64,000 nucleotides of DNA from Rhodococcus yananensis (GCF_020515525.1 NZ_JAIYEP010000009.1:31334-95333); one strand, 5' to 3'; counted from the stretch's first letter, positions 51,479 through 60,985 are shown. Made by a program: numbers and translations. Notes: generated by a model from the letters alone, not told the origin.

Positions 51479-53152
51479 GTGACCACTCTGCCCCTGTTCC
51501 CTTCCCTACATGGTTATCGCACGCGCTGGCTGCGCGCGGACGTCCTCGCCGGGCTGACAGTGTGGGCGATTCTGGTACCCGAAGCCCTCGCGTACGCCTC
51601 CATCGCCGGGGTTCCCCCGGTGACCGGCCTGTACGCCGCAATTCCCGCCCTGATCCTGTACGCGGCGGTCGGAAGCTCACGGCATCTGGTGGTCGGTCCC
51701 ATGTCCGCCACCGCCGCACTGTCGGCCGCGATCATCGCGCCACTCGCGGGAGCCGATCCGGGACGGTACATCGCATTGTCCGCCGGGCTTGCGCTCGTCG
51801 CGGGTGTGCTCGGGCTACTCGCCGGAATCGTCAAATTCGGCTTCGTCGCCGCATTCATCTCCGAACCTGTGCTCAAAGGATTCATCGTCGGATTGGCACT
51901 GACCATCCTCGTCGGCCAGCTTCCGACACTGCTCGGCGTCGACAAGGGCAGCGGCAACTTCTTCGAACAACTGTGGACGCTGCTGCGCGCGCTCGGCGAC
52001 ATCCAGTGGCTCACCTTCGTCATCGGTGTCGCAAGCCTGATTCTCGTCCTGGCGGTGAAACACTGGATCCCGCTCGTACCAGGATCGTTGCTGGCAGTGC
52101 TCGCAGGAGTGGTGGCCGTCGCTGTGTTCGGATTGGACGAGCGCGGGGTGAGCATCGTCGGACACATCAATGCGGGCCTGCCCCGGATCGGGGTACCCGA
52201 GGTCGGCATCGGTGACTTCATCGATCTGCTGGGGCCGGCCGCGGGCGTGCTGTTCATCGGATTCGCTGAAGGGCTGGGTGCCGCAAAGACCTACGCGGCC
52301 AAAGCCGGCTACGACGTGAACGCCAACCGAGAACTCGGGGGGCTCGGTGCTGCCAATCTCGGCGCGGGCCTCTGTTCCGGGATGGTGGTCAACGGCAGTC
52401 TGTCGAAAACCGCAGTCAATGGCGGTGCCGGAGCGAAAACCCAGCTCAGCGGACTCATCGTGGCGGTGCTGACGATCGTGACCCTGCTGTTCCTGACCGG
52501 ACTGTTCGAAAAACTGCCGGAGGCGACGCTCGCCGCCGTAGTGATCGCCGCAGTCGTCGAACTCATCGACTTCGCCGGATTGCGGCGGCTGTACCAGATC
52601 TGGACCGAACGACTGGGACGCATCTACGGGCGGGCCGCACGAGCCGACTTCGCTGCCGCGCTCGCCGCACTGGTCGGGGTACTGGTCTTCGACACACTGC
52701 CGGGCTTGATCATCGGAGTGGTCGTGTCGGTTCTGCTGTTGTTGTATCGCGCCTCGCGTCCGAACGTGGCACGACTGACCCGGCATGAGGGACTGTGGGT
52801 GGACACCGCCCGGCATCCGAACCTCCCGGGCCGCAAGGACGTGCTCGTCGTCCGTGTCGAAGGAGGACTGTTCTTCGCGGACGCCGACTACGCCAAAAGC
52901 ACTATCGAGAAGATGACCGACCACGATGTCCGGATGGTGGTGCTCGACGCGCAGACCTCCCCTTTCATCGATGTGACCGCCGCACAGATGCTCTCCCAAC
53001 TCGCCGACGGACTGGACCGTCGCGGAATCGAACTACGCATCGCCCACGACATCGGACAAGTCCGTGACGTGCTGAACCGAACCGGATCGGACCGACAGCT
53101 TCCGGTGTATCCGACAGTGAACCACGCACTCGACGACGTAGAAGAAACCTAA
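51479..53152 (+). CDS. SulP-family anion transporter with STAS domain (copy 1)
   Basis: A 557-residue SulP/SLC26 protein. The membrane domain has the signature AYASIAGVPPVTGLYAAIPAL and later FAEGLGAAKTYAAKAGYDVN and GMVVNGSLSKTAVN. A cytoplasmic STAS domain follows (about 440-557, VLVVRVEGGLFFADADY, VVLDAQTSPFIDVTAAQML). SulP proteins carry sulfate, bicarbonate or other anions. The GTG start follows GAGGGGAG. It lies 55 nt after the SfLAP-type gene. Confidence 0.92.
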   Translation: MTTLPLFPSLHGYRTRWLRADVLAGLTVWAILVPEALAYASIAGVPPVTGLYAAIPALILYAAVGSSRHLVVGPMSATAALSAAIIAPLAGADPGRYIALSAGLALVAGVLGLLAGIVKFGFVAAFISEPVLKGFIVGLALTILVGQLPTLLGVDKGSGNFFEQLWTLLRALGDIQWLTFVIGVASLILVLAVKHWIPLVPGSLLAVLAGVVAVAVFGLDERGVSIVGHINAGLPRIGVPEVGIGDFIDLLGPAAGVLFIGFAEGLGAAKTYAAKAGYDVNANRELGGLGAANLGAGLCSGMVVNGSLSKTAVNGGAGAKTQLSGLIVAVLTIVTLLFLTGLFEKLPEATLAAVVIAAVVELIDFAGLRRLYQIWTERLGRIYGRAARADFAAALAALVGVLVFDTLPGLIIGVVVSVLLLLYRASRPNVARLTRHEGLWVDTARHPNLPGRKDVLVVRVEGGLFFADADYAKSTIEKMTDHDVRMVVLDAQTSPFIDVTAAQMLSQLADGLDRRGIELRIAHDIGQVRDVLNRTGSDRQLPVYPTVNHALDDVEET

Positions 53153-53494
53153 TCCACCTTCACCAGCGTCCTCGACCGATTCCGGGTGCGGCGAGGTGAT
53201 CGTGCAGAAGCAGCGCCTCGATGGAGGCGCTCTCACGACCCTCTTCGCTTCTCGACCGAAACCGCGGCGTCGACACCGATCGGTGTCGGCACCGCGTGAA
53301 CTCCGCCGGATGCAGGCTTGTCCACGGACAGATTTTCATCCAACACGGGTGATGTCTGAGCGTTCCGCCGATGAGATGCTCGCCCGAGACACCGAGGTGA
53401 CGATGCCGACAATCGCCTGTGCCGTCTCGACTGCACGATCGCCGGGCGGTCGACAACCCGACCATAGGCGGTGAACTCGCGAGGAAGGGGTTCG
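53153..53494. other. Gene-free spacer before the deleted alkylsulfatase
   Basis: About 340 bp without a convincing gene. The frames open here are Arg/Ser-rich shadows. It is consistent with residual DNA around a deleted gene. Confidence 0.4.
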
Positions 53495-53698
53495 ATGTCC
53501 AACCCCAGTGAGGGCGTAACCAGCGTGGTCGGCAGCAGAGCAGAGCCCGAGCTCACACTCCCCTGTGCCGATCACCAGGACGTCGACGACGCCACGCGCG
53601 GGTTTATCGCGGCGCTCGACCCGAGGGCGGTCACGAACGCCGACCTGGTCGGATATCTGGACGCTTCCGATCCGGCCTTCGCGATCGTCACACCATGA
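53495..53698 (+). pseudogene. Internally deleted alkylsulfatase (N- and C-termini joined)
   Basis: A 67-residue frame with GAGGAAGGGG before its ATG. Its middle (DVDDATRGFIAALDP) matches the alkylsulfatase N-terminus at 35.8 kb (DFADAERGFVAALEP). Its end (LVGYLDASDPAFAIVTP) matches that enzyme's C-terminus (LVSYLDDPDPDFAIVTP). The about 560 residues between, with all the zinc ligands, are missing, yet the join is in frame. This is best read as a large in-frame deletion in a second alkylsulfatase gene. It differs enough from the intact copy to have come from a separate gene. Confidence 0.75.
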
Positions 53699-53854
53699 CC
53701 GGGACAGTCCGTAGTGGGACACGCCGTCCTGTACAAACGGCCCGGACGGATCCGCACCCACCGGAAACAGAACCGGTGGCGTCCGGCCGCGGTACATCGC
53801 GTCTCCGACATCGGTTCCTACGAGGACAATCAGTCTCCCGATCGAGGAGGTCAC

Positions 53855-54427
53855 GTGAGCGGGATCGTTGTGCTGCTCGTGGGTGCATTGCTCTGCTTCT
53901 ACGGGATTCGTTCGTTGCACCTGGCCGTGCTCGCAGCAGGGTTCGGACTCGGCTGGTTGATCGCTGATCTCTTCAACGCCTCGGCGTCGGTACTGCTGTT
54001 GTTCGCACTCGTCGGAGCGGTCACCGCGTGGGTCGTTACCACGTTGATCTTCAAGTTCTCCGCTTACTTCATCGGTGGTCTCACAGGCGCGATGGCCGGC
54101 GCCCGCGCCGCCGACATCCTGCAAGCCGGCGACAACGACTGGGCAGTGAGCGCCATCATCATCGTCGCGGTGGCGGTCGCGGCCGCGTTCATCGCCGACA
54201 AGTACCGCGCACGAGCGTTGCTGTGGCTCACATCGATCGGGGGTGCGAGCATGATACTCAACGGCCTCGGTCGAACGGCCGACCCACTCGGCTTCCTCCA
54301 CGACCCGAATCCGGGATGGCAGCAGATCGTGTCAACGGCAGCATGGATTGCGCTCGGTACGGCGGGCTGGCTGATCCAACGCCGCCTTTTCGCGGACAAA
54401 CTCGACATCAAAGTTCGTCCCGCGTGA
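53855..54427 (+). CDS. DUF4203-like multi-span membrane protein
   Basis: A 190-residue protein with five to six spans (IVVLLVGALLCFYGI, LAVLAAGFGLGWLIADL, VLLLFALVGAVTAWVVTTLI, YFIGGLTGAMAGARAA, VSAIIIVAVAVAAAFIADKY). The order and Gly-rich third/fourth helices fit the DUF4203/TM7S3-TMEM198-like family. GAGGAGG stands just before GTG 53855; the open frame further upstream is not protein-like. Function unknown. Confidence 0.82.
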   Translation: MSGIVVLLVGALLCFYGIRSLHLAVLAAGFGLGWLIADLFNASASVLLLFALVGAVTAWVVTTLIFKFSAYFIGGLTGAMAGARAADILQAGDNDWAVSAIIIVAVAVAAAFIADKYRARALLWLTSIGGASMILNGLGRTADPLGFLHDPNPGWQQIVSTAAWIALGTAGWLIQRRLFADKLDIKVRPA

Positions 54428-54565
54428 ACACCTCGCCCCGGACGAACTCGGCCTGATTCCTGGCGGTGACGTCGATGATGACGAGAACCCTCTCCGGAGC
54501 GCGGTGTGCGCCGCCGCACCGACCCCACCAACGGGCCGAGCCCCTCGCATGGACAGCAGTATGAG

Positions 54566-56257
54566 ATGAGGAACCGGCTTCACTGCATGCGTGCCCTGCT
54601 TCCCAGCGAGCGCATGACCCGAGCGGATGTAGTCGCGGGTCTTCCCGGGGCGATCGGGAGCGTGCCGGACGGCATGGCTGCGGGCGTACTTGCCGGGGTC
54701 AGTCCCGTCCACGGGCTGTACGCGAGCATGGCAGGACGGGTAGTCGGTGGGCTGTCCACCAGCACCCGGCTGATGGTGATCACCACGACCAGTGCGTCCG
54801 CGTTGGCGGCGGGATCGGCGCTGGCCGATGTCGCCGCCGAGGACCGCACCGCGGCGCTGGTACTGCTGACATTGATTACAGGTGCGGTCATGGCGATGGC
54901 GGCACTGCTGCGGCTCGGCCGCTACACGCGGTTCGTTTCGCATTCGGTGATGACCGGTTTTCTGATCGGTGTGGCAGCGAACATCGTGCTCGGCCAGATC
55001 CCCACGCTGGTCGGGGTCGACGCCGCGGGACAGACCGCGGTAGCGAAAACGGTGTACGTGCTCACCCATCCCGGGGAAATCGATTGGCGGTCCTTCCTGG
55101 TCGGGACCGTCGCTCTTCTCCTGGCAGAGGGCTTGGCCCGGTCGCGTCTGCGACTGTATGCCTCGCTGGCGGCCCTGGTTCTGCCGACGGCGATAGTGGT
55201 GATCTTCGGCTGGGGTTCGGTCAGCCGCGTCGCCGAGGTGGGTACGATCCCGCCCGGGATGCCGGTGCCGGGCCCTCCCGACCTCACCGTGCTGAGTCCC
55301 TCACTGATCGGCGGGGCGTTCGCTGTCGCGATCATCGTGCTGGTGCAAGGCGCCGGGGTTGCCGAGGCAGCACCGAACCCGGACGGCCCGCGGTCCGACG
55401 CGAACCGTGATTTCGCCGCTCAGGGCGTCGGCAACATCGCCGCTTCCCTGGTCCACGGCATGCCTGTCGGCGGCTCGGTGGGGCAGACGGCTCTCAACCG
55501 CAGCGCGGGTGCCAGGACCAGTTGGGCTTCGATCTGGTCGGGAGTGTGGTTACTTGTCCTGCTCGTAGCGTTCGCGGGGCTGGTTGCGAAGGTGCCGATG
55601 CCGACACTGGCCGCTGTGCTGATCGCCGCGGCTGCCGGTTCGCTCGCACCGTCGAGGGCAGCAGCGATCTGGAGCAGTGGCTATACCTCACGGGTGGTCT
55701 TTGTCACGACCTTGGCTGCGACACTGCTGCTCCCGGTGACTACCGCTGTGGGAATCGGTGTCGCACTGTCACTGGTACTGCAACTCAACCAGGAAGCCAT
55801 GGACCTGCGGGTGGTCCAATTGAAGGTGGACGGGAACAGGCTCGTCGAACTCGACGCGCCTGGGCAGCTGGCGGACCGAGATGTCGTGGTGCTGGACGTG
55901 TACGGCAGCCTGTTCTACGCGGGCGCGCGCACGCTCCAGGTGCAACTTCCAGATCCCAGCGCAGCGGTCTCACCGGTGGTGATTCTCCGACTACGCGGTA
56001 GAACCACGGTCAGCGCCACGTTCTTCACTGTCGTTGCCGACTACGCACGTCGCCTCGATGATGTGGGAGGACAGCTTCATTTGAGTGGAATCGACCCGCG
56101 GATACGGGATTTGTGGACGGACGAACTTCTCGCTGCACACGGTGTGCGGATCGAGTTTCACACTGCGACTTCGACGATCGGCGAGTCCACCCTGGAAGCG
56201 TATGCCGAGGCACGGGTGTGGCTCCACGAGCAAGGCACGGGAAGGAACGACGGATGA
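54566..56257 (+). CDS. SulP-family anion transporter (copy 2)
   Basis: A 563-residue SulP/SLC26 protein with the start block MRALLPSERMTRADVVAGLPG, then GVLAGVSPVHGLYASMAGRV, VTGFLIGVAANIVLGQIPTL-like helices and HGMPVGGSVGQTALNRSAGA. A divergent STAS-like domain occupies the last 130 residues (VVVLDVYGSLFYAGARTLQV). It is only distantly related to the other SulP copy and belongs to a subgroup with a shortened first helix. ATGs at 54566 and 54587 are both plausible starts. Confidence 0.9.
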   Translation: MRNRLHCMRALLPSERMTRADVVAGLPGAIGSVPDGMAAGVLAGVSPVHGLYASMAGRVVGGLSTSTRLMVITTTSASALAAGSALADVAAEDRTAALVLLTLITGAVMAMAALLRLGRYTRFVSHSVMTGFLIGVAANIVLGQIPTLVGVDAAGQTAVAKTVYVLTHPGEIDWRSFLVGTVALLLAEGLARSRLRLYASLAALVLPTAIVVIFGWGSVSRVAEVGTIPPGMPVPGPPDLTVLSPSLIGGAFAVAIIVLVQGAGVAEAAPNPDGPRSDANRDFAAQGVGNIAASLVHGMPVGGSVGQTALNRSAGARTSWASIWSGVWLLVLLVAFAGLVAKVPMPTLAAVLIAAAAGSLAPSRAAAIWSSGYTSRVVFVTTLAATLLLPVTTAVGIGVALSLVLQLNQEAMDLRVVQLKVDGNRLVELDAPGQLADRDVVVLDVYGSLFYAGARTLQVQLPDPSAAVSPVVILRLRGRTTVSATFFTVVADYARRLDDVGGQLHLSGIDPRIRDLWTDELLAAHGVRIEFHTATSTIGESTLEAYAEARVWLHEQGTGRNDG

Positions 56258-56538
56258 GTGCCAGCGTGTCAGTCGAACTCAACCCAGCACGGTGACGACC
56301 AGACTCCGACCAGAGTTGATCGGCCACACGGTATGGGTGACCGATGGTTGAGCAGCACAGACCAGACTCGTCTCCACGCTTGATTCGTGTCGACGAACAA
56401 AATCGCAGGGGATGTCCTCTAGGGAAGAGATGGAGAAGCCCGCGTGTCCCCGAGCGCGGACACATCCACTCGTTCGAGTCCAGGGGTGTGTCGCACGATG
56501 GGATATCGTTGGCGCCATGCTGACACTTCGTCGAAAGA

Positions 56539-58020
56539 ATGACTCCGCCTGCTGAGTCCGGTGGCGCCCCCGACCGTGCCGCCATGACCGACATGATCGA
56601 ACTGCTCACCACGCGGTTCGCAGAACCCATCGCGGTCTACCGTGATCTGCTCCGCGGCCTCGCCGCCACCGGAGAGCCCCCATATCACCAGTCGGTGCTG
56701 CTCGACACTCATCCTGTCGAGGGTCCGTCGTTGACGACGCCACACCTGCGGATCCAGGTGAGCTACAGCTATCAGGACGCCGACGAGCTGGGATCATTCC
56801 CTGCGGAGATGAGGCCGGTGTGTGTGCGGATCCATGTGCAGGGCTATCCCGATAAGTATCCCGACCGTCGGGCAGCGGGCTCCGATCTGGTCCACGAGTA
56901 CCCGGCCGTCGAACCGGAAGCGTGGGCGCGTGCGGTGCTCGGCCGACAGTGGTCGGATTATGCGTACCAAATGATCCGCCGGACCGATGTGGACCGGCGC
57001 ATGCGCACCAACCTGATCTACACCCAGCCACTGTTCGTGGTGTTCGTCGCCTCGGACGGCACACCGGTGCTGGCCCCGGACAACACCGCCTGGAACCGGG
57101 TGTGGCTCAAAGTCATCGACGCCCGCAAACTCGATCCGGATCCCGAATCGAGGGCACTGCAAGAACACATCGCCCGGGTCGGCCCGTACGCCCCGACCGC
57201 AGGAATCCGCCATCCCGACACCGAACCCGACGGCGGCTGGCGCCTGGAGGTCACCGGTGTGCCCCTCGACCGGCTCACCGACACCGCGGCCGAGACGGTG
57301 CGCGCACTGCGCAACGGTATCCGGGTCCGCGGCAGGATCGCCACGCAGTTCCGCCCGGTCCGACTACACGTCGAACTCGACCACGTGGTGGTGTACTTCA
57401 AGTGGGCCCGCAATCCGAACACCTTCGTTGTGACCATGCATCCACCCCAGACAGGCGACGAGCTTGCCGGTCCGCCCTGGCACACCCCCGCCGCCGTCGC
57501 CGGCACCATGATCTCAGGATGGCAAGAGGAACTGTGTACAGGTCTGCTGGTGCGCGGTACCCGACGCCGCGACGGCGACACCATCCACATCTCGGCTCCG
57601 CCTTCTACCCCGGTCCACCCAGAATATTGGGTCAGCGAGGTCGCGCTGCACGAACGCTGCGGGGTGTGGCTTGCTCGCGAGGGCCTCGACATCGACCGGC
57701 CGCTCGAATGGAAGAACACGGGTGTACTCGCGGTGTGGATCCAGGCCAAGGTGAACAACGCGGTCGGGCGCCCGTATGTCGGGCATGCCGCGGCGCGCTG
57801 GTCGGGCCAGGCCACCGCCCACGTGGACGTGCTCGAAACCGTGCCCGGCACCCCGGAGACAGTGGCTGCTCAACTCGCCCATCGCATCACGCACATGCTC
57901 GCGGACCTCGGGGCGGAGACCATCACGGCGACTGTCGCGAACGAGCATCTCACCGAACTCGGCTACACGAATCGTCCCGAGCAGTCGGGGATGGTCCTCG
58001 ATGTCGCCTCCATGCCGTGA
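56539..58020 (+). CDS. Unknown 493-residue protein
   Basis: I do not recognise this family. It is a soluble, Arg/Asp/Val-rich protein with no signal peptide. Recurring segments such as VRIHVQGYPDKYPDRRA, WRLEVTGVPLDRLTDT and VLAVWIQAKVNNAVGRPYVG suggest a multi-domain alpha/beta build. A conserved-looking CTGLLVRGTRRRDGDTIHI lies near 330. Codon use is normal. Single genes of this size in plasmid regions may be mobilisation- or telomere-associated, but nothing here shows it. The start could also be ATG 56584. Confidence 0.7.
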   Translation: MTPPAESGGAPDRAAMTDMIELLTTRFAEPIAVYRDLLRGLAATGEPPYHQSVLLDTHPVEGPSLTTPHLRIQVSYSYQDADELGSFPAEMRPVCVRIHVQGYPDKYPDRRAAGSDLVHEYPAVEPEAWARAVLGRQWSDYAYQMIRRTDVDRRMRTNLIYTQPLFVVFVASDGTPVLAPDNTAWNRVWLKVIDARKLDPDPESRALQEHIARVGPYAPTAGIRHPDTEPDGGWRLEVTGVPLDRLTDTAAETVRALRNGIRVRGRIATQFRPVRLHVELDHVVVYFKWARNPNTFVVTMHPPQTGDELAGPPWHTPAAVAGTMISGWQEELCTGLLVRGTRRRDGDTIHISAPPSTPVHPEYWVSEVALHERCGVWLAREGLDIDRPLEWKNTGVLAVWIQAKVNNAVGRPYVGHAAARWSGQATAHVDVLETVPGTPETVAAQLAHRITHMLADLGAETITATVANEHLTELGYTNRPEQSGMVLDVASMP

Positions 58021-58464
58021 GTCCTCGATAGGAGTGCGTTACACCCTCGCGGCGGAACGAGACTGGGACCCGTACCTGCGCGTGGTAGCGAGACGCCCGA
58101 TGCGAGCTGGTAGCCCACACCGCTCCATCCATCGGAATGCGGCCACCTATCGCTAACTTGCCATGCAGCATCGGCCCCTCGCGTTCCGAACCGGCCCGTT
58201 CCGCCGGCTCGGAACGCGCGGACCGATCCCCAAACAGCACACCCCGAAACGGTCCGGCACTCGATCGTGTCTGTCAGTTTCAGAAGTCGATCGATTGGCG
58301 GTGCACGCGTCCGATCGCGTTTCAAAAACGTTCGTTTATGGAATGGTCCACCGGCTGCCGAGCTTCGGGCAGTGCACGCGATCCGACCCCGCCCGCTCGG
58401 ACCTGCCATCCCAGCCTCGGGGTCAAAGAAAAAAGTCTCCTGACATTTTTCATTATAGGTTTTA
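58021..58464. other. Gene-free, partly AT-rich spacer
   Basis: About 440 bp without a recognisable gene. The last 60 bases are unusually AT-rich for this DNA and lead into a clear promoter. GC-rich direct tracts are present but no strong hairpin. Confidence 0.45.
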
Positions 58465-58494
58465 TTGACACGAACGTGTAGTCTTGGATATGGT
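58465..58494 (+). promoter_or_regulatory. Promoter with internal ACACGAACGTGT operator
   Basis: A consensus -35 (TTGACA, 58465-58470) and a -10-like TATGGT (58489-58494) are 18 bp apart. Between and overlapping the -35 lies a small dyad, ACACG-AA-CGTGT (58468-58479). The region is AT-rich against a GC-rich background and ends 60 nt before the next ATG. A repressor site is likely; the regulator is not identified. Confidence 0.55.
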
Positions 58495-58554
58495 CTAACC
58501 ATACTGCTCAAGTAAGTGGGGATTGCGGTCCCCGCGAGGAAAGGTTGCGCCCGC

Positions 58555-58914
58555 ATGACCAGCAAGACGTTTGACGACCTCCAGCAAGAAGTCGCCGACA
58601 ACGGCGGCGTCATCACCGTGCAGGCCTGGCAGCTTCGAGAGGCGCAGGGCGCCGGACGACTCACTGAAAGAATCAACGGCGAGATCAGCGAATCCCTCCG
58701 CCGACGAGGACTCGGCCACGTGCCTTTCCGCCCCGAGGACCTGCCCACGTCGCAACATGCGCGAGTACGGGTCTACGACGCGACATCGGCACTGGGGAAG
58801 GTCATCGAAGCCGCGCACAACCCCGGCACGGACGAAGACAACACGCTCCGCGAGGCCGTGGACGGCGAGGCAGCCGGACTTCTGAGCCAGATTCGAGCAC
58901 TCGTCGCGGAGTGA
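58555..58914 (+). CDS. Unknown small plasmid-type protein
   Basis: A 119-residue helical protein preceded by GAGGAAAGG. The N-terminal half (FDDLQQEVADNGGVITVQAW) and the middle (ISESLRRRGLGHVPFRPEDL) are followed by QHARVRVYD. I recognise the RRRGLGHVP-x-LP-xxQ-xxVRVY pattern as recurring in actinobacterial plasmid and phage proteins but cannot name it. It has its own promoter and is followed by a strong hairpin. Confidence 0.68.
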   Translation: MTSKTFDDLQQEVADNGGVITVQAWQLREAQGAGRLTERINGEISESLRRRGLGHVPFRPEDLPTSQHARVRVYDATSALGKVIEAAHNPGTDEDNTLREAVDGEAAGLLSQIRALVAE

Positions 58915-58961
58915 TCTCCACTCCCACCAGCACGCAGCCTGCCTTCGCAGCGATCCGAACC

Positions 58962-59001
58962 CCGGACCGCCCACACCGCACTCGGAGTGTGGGCGGTCCG
59001 G
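58962..59001 (+). terminator. Long hairpin between two plasmid-type genes
   Basis: A perfect 15-bp stem (CCGGACCGCCCACAC and its complement) with a 10-nt loop lies 47 nt after the small protein and 42 nt before the next ATG. It has no T-run. It may be a terminator or an attenuator of the downstream gene; the GC-rich stem is much longer than most terminators here. Confidence 0.6.
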
Positions 59002-59043
59002 GAACCCACCGGATTCACACACCCTCTCATCTCTGGAGGTCTC

Positions 59044-59970
59044 ATGATCCTCGTCAACCTCGCATCCTCCTGGCCCGCCGTCACCGACGGTCAGGCCGAC
59101 GCCGCCGACATCACCCTCGGCAACTGGGCCCAGATCAGCGACCACAGCCTCGATACCTACGCCGACTCCATCCTGGGCATCTACAAGAACGAGGTCGTCA
59201 CAGCCTTCGACATCACCGGATGGCAGCGACTGACCGAAGGCCCCGACGCGGGACGGGTCGCGTTCACCGGCCGCCTCTCCCAACAGTGGAAGCACCTGAT
59301 CGGCACCCCGAACCCGGGAACGCCGTGGACGGCAGGCATGGCACGGCCGGTCCAGTACCTCGACACCTATACCCTGATCGCCGGGACCGCCACCCTCGAC
59401 CCCACCGAGGACGACCACGACCACCGCACCGATCTGCGGGGCTACACCCTCACGGTCCACTCCAATGGAAACGCCACCGTCGGTGTTCCTTTCGGCAAGC
59501 ACGTCACCGTCGTCCCCAGTACTCGAGTCGAGAACGACTGGCAGTTCGTGGACGAGGACGACGACGCGGCGTTCCGCGCCGCATTCGACCAGGTCACCCC
59601 CGCGGACTGGCACCAGCTGAGCGTGCTGCTGAACCGCATCGAAACCCACGACGGGCCGCTGCACGAGATCGTCAGCCGCGAGGAAAGCCCGGGAGTCATG
59701 GAGTGGCCGCACTCCGTGGACAGTCCCGTCATCGCCGACCTGCGTTGGCTTCTCCGGCGCGCAGGGCTGATCCTGCACTTCGCGCCTGTCGAATGGGAGA
59801 TCGGGGACGCCTCCACCGCCACACCCGAGGACTGTGTACGTGCACTGACTCTCATCGCCCGCAACGACCACTGGATCACGGGCGGATTCGTCAGCTGCTT
59901 CGAGAATCCCGACTCGGTGGGCAGGGCGTATCTGCGGCGCGCTTTCGAACTCGCCGGCCACTCCAACTGA
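59044..59970 (+). CDS. Unknown protein with possible DUF6508 C-terminus
   Basis: A 308-residue soluble acidic protein with GGAGG before its ATG. The N-terminal block GNWAQISDHSLDTYADSILG and AFDITGWQRLTEG, and the middle ARPVQYLDTYTLIAGTA, recur from memory in rhodococcal and mycobacterial plasmid proteins. The C-terminal CVRALTLIARNDHWITGGFV resembles DUF6508. Function unknown. Confidence 0.72.
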   Translation: MILVNLASSWPAVTDGQADAADITLGNWAQISDHSLDTYADSILGIYKNEVVTAFDITGWQRLTEGPDAGRVAFTGRLSQQWKHLIGTPNPGTPWTAGMARPVQYLDTYTLIAGTATLDPTEDDHDHRTDLRGYTLTVHSNGNATVGVPFGKHVTVVPSTRVENDWQFVDEDDDAAFRAAFDQVTPADWHQLSVLLNRIETHDGPLHEIVSREESPGVMEWPHSVDSPVIADLRWLLRRAGLILHFAPVEWEIGDASTATPEDCVRALTLIARNDHWITGGFVSCFENPDSVGRAYLRRAFELAGHSN

Positions 59971-60419
59971 CCACCATCGACAATGCGCTCACCTCGGGAT
60001 TCGGGGGAGTCGGTGCGTAAGCGCAAATTATCGGCACCGACCCCGCAGAAACCGGGAGTGACAAACCCCCAGTACGGAAAAATATCCGAAATGTCCGAAA
60101 AAATGGGGTTTCATGATCGCTGCCGCACCCCGCGTCATCCGGCTCGAGGGATGGCTGGGAACACGCGACGGCACGTGCAGAACGCGCGGCATCAGTGTAC
60201 GGCATGAGACCACCCCACCTGCGCGTATCCGCGGCATCACGCTCCTTTTCTGGTGGCATCACGACAGTCGCGACAGGGCCATTCGGTACCGGCAACTTCC
60301 CACCGGGGTGGCATCGCGGCGAACGGGGATTCGCCCCAGGGTGTCAGTGGGTCTTCCCGCTTGCTGTCGGTGAAGTCCGCACCGAGCATGATCCTGAATC
60401 CGTGTCGAACTGGGGCTTT
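59971..60419. other. Gene-free stretch
   Basis: About 450 bp with no frame of protein-like composition and no clear repeat. It precedes the decayed transposon gene and is probably degraded mobile DNA. Confidence 0.45.
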
Positions 60420-60985
60420 GCGTCAATGGTCCCCGGCCACGGAGTCGAGCAGCGTCCAGGGCGAGGTTGAGGATGCCGGTCCGGCGGAGCCGGCCATCGC
60501 GCCACCGGTGCAGGGCCGGGGATCGTCAACCCTCATGTGGCTGCGGTGCGGCGCAGCCTGCCGGTCCTCCCGACCGCCTCGTGAACAGTGCGCCAGTGGG
60601 GTTGGTGGTGTGTTCGTTGGAAGACTGCGGCGGCGTGCAGCAGCGGCCGGGCCGGTGGCGGGATCACCCAAAGGCACAGTTCGGTAGGGCGTGCAGCAGC
60701 GGATGCGCCGACGGTGATCACGGTGTCCCCGGTCAGCGCGAGCCGGGGAGCGATCAGAGTTCGTCGAAGGTGGTGCCGGTGAACAGCAGGGTGGCCAGCG
60801 CGGCGGCACTATGCAGGGGATGTTCTGGTCGGGCATCGACCGCGGTCATGTCCCTTACGAGAGCCGACGCGTGCAGGTGATGGCGCTGTGCTGGCCGGAC
60901 CCGGGGCATGAGCCGATCGGCTTCGAGAGTTTGCGGGGACGTGGCGACGACCCTTACATGCAGCCTCCGTCGCCACGCCAAGGGG
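60420..60985 (-). pseudogene. Decayed copy of the transposon's third gene
   Basis: Minus-strand segments match the protein at 30.3-31.6 kb but in two frames. HPLHSAAALATLLFTGTTF corresponds to HPVRAGALATALLTGVSYG. After a one-base frameshift near 60756, IPPPARPLLHAAAVFQ corresponds to IPPTARPLLAAARTFQ. Start and end are missing. No transposase or ATPase remnant is attached. It shows that a second, different transposon of this family once sat here. Confidence 0.68.

Noticed and set aside
53196..53474. A 92-codon plus-strand frame before the deleted alkylsulfatase
   Set aside because: Composition is Arg/Ser/Pro-rich with no motif, and no ribosome binding site was seen.
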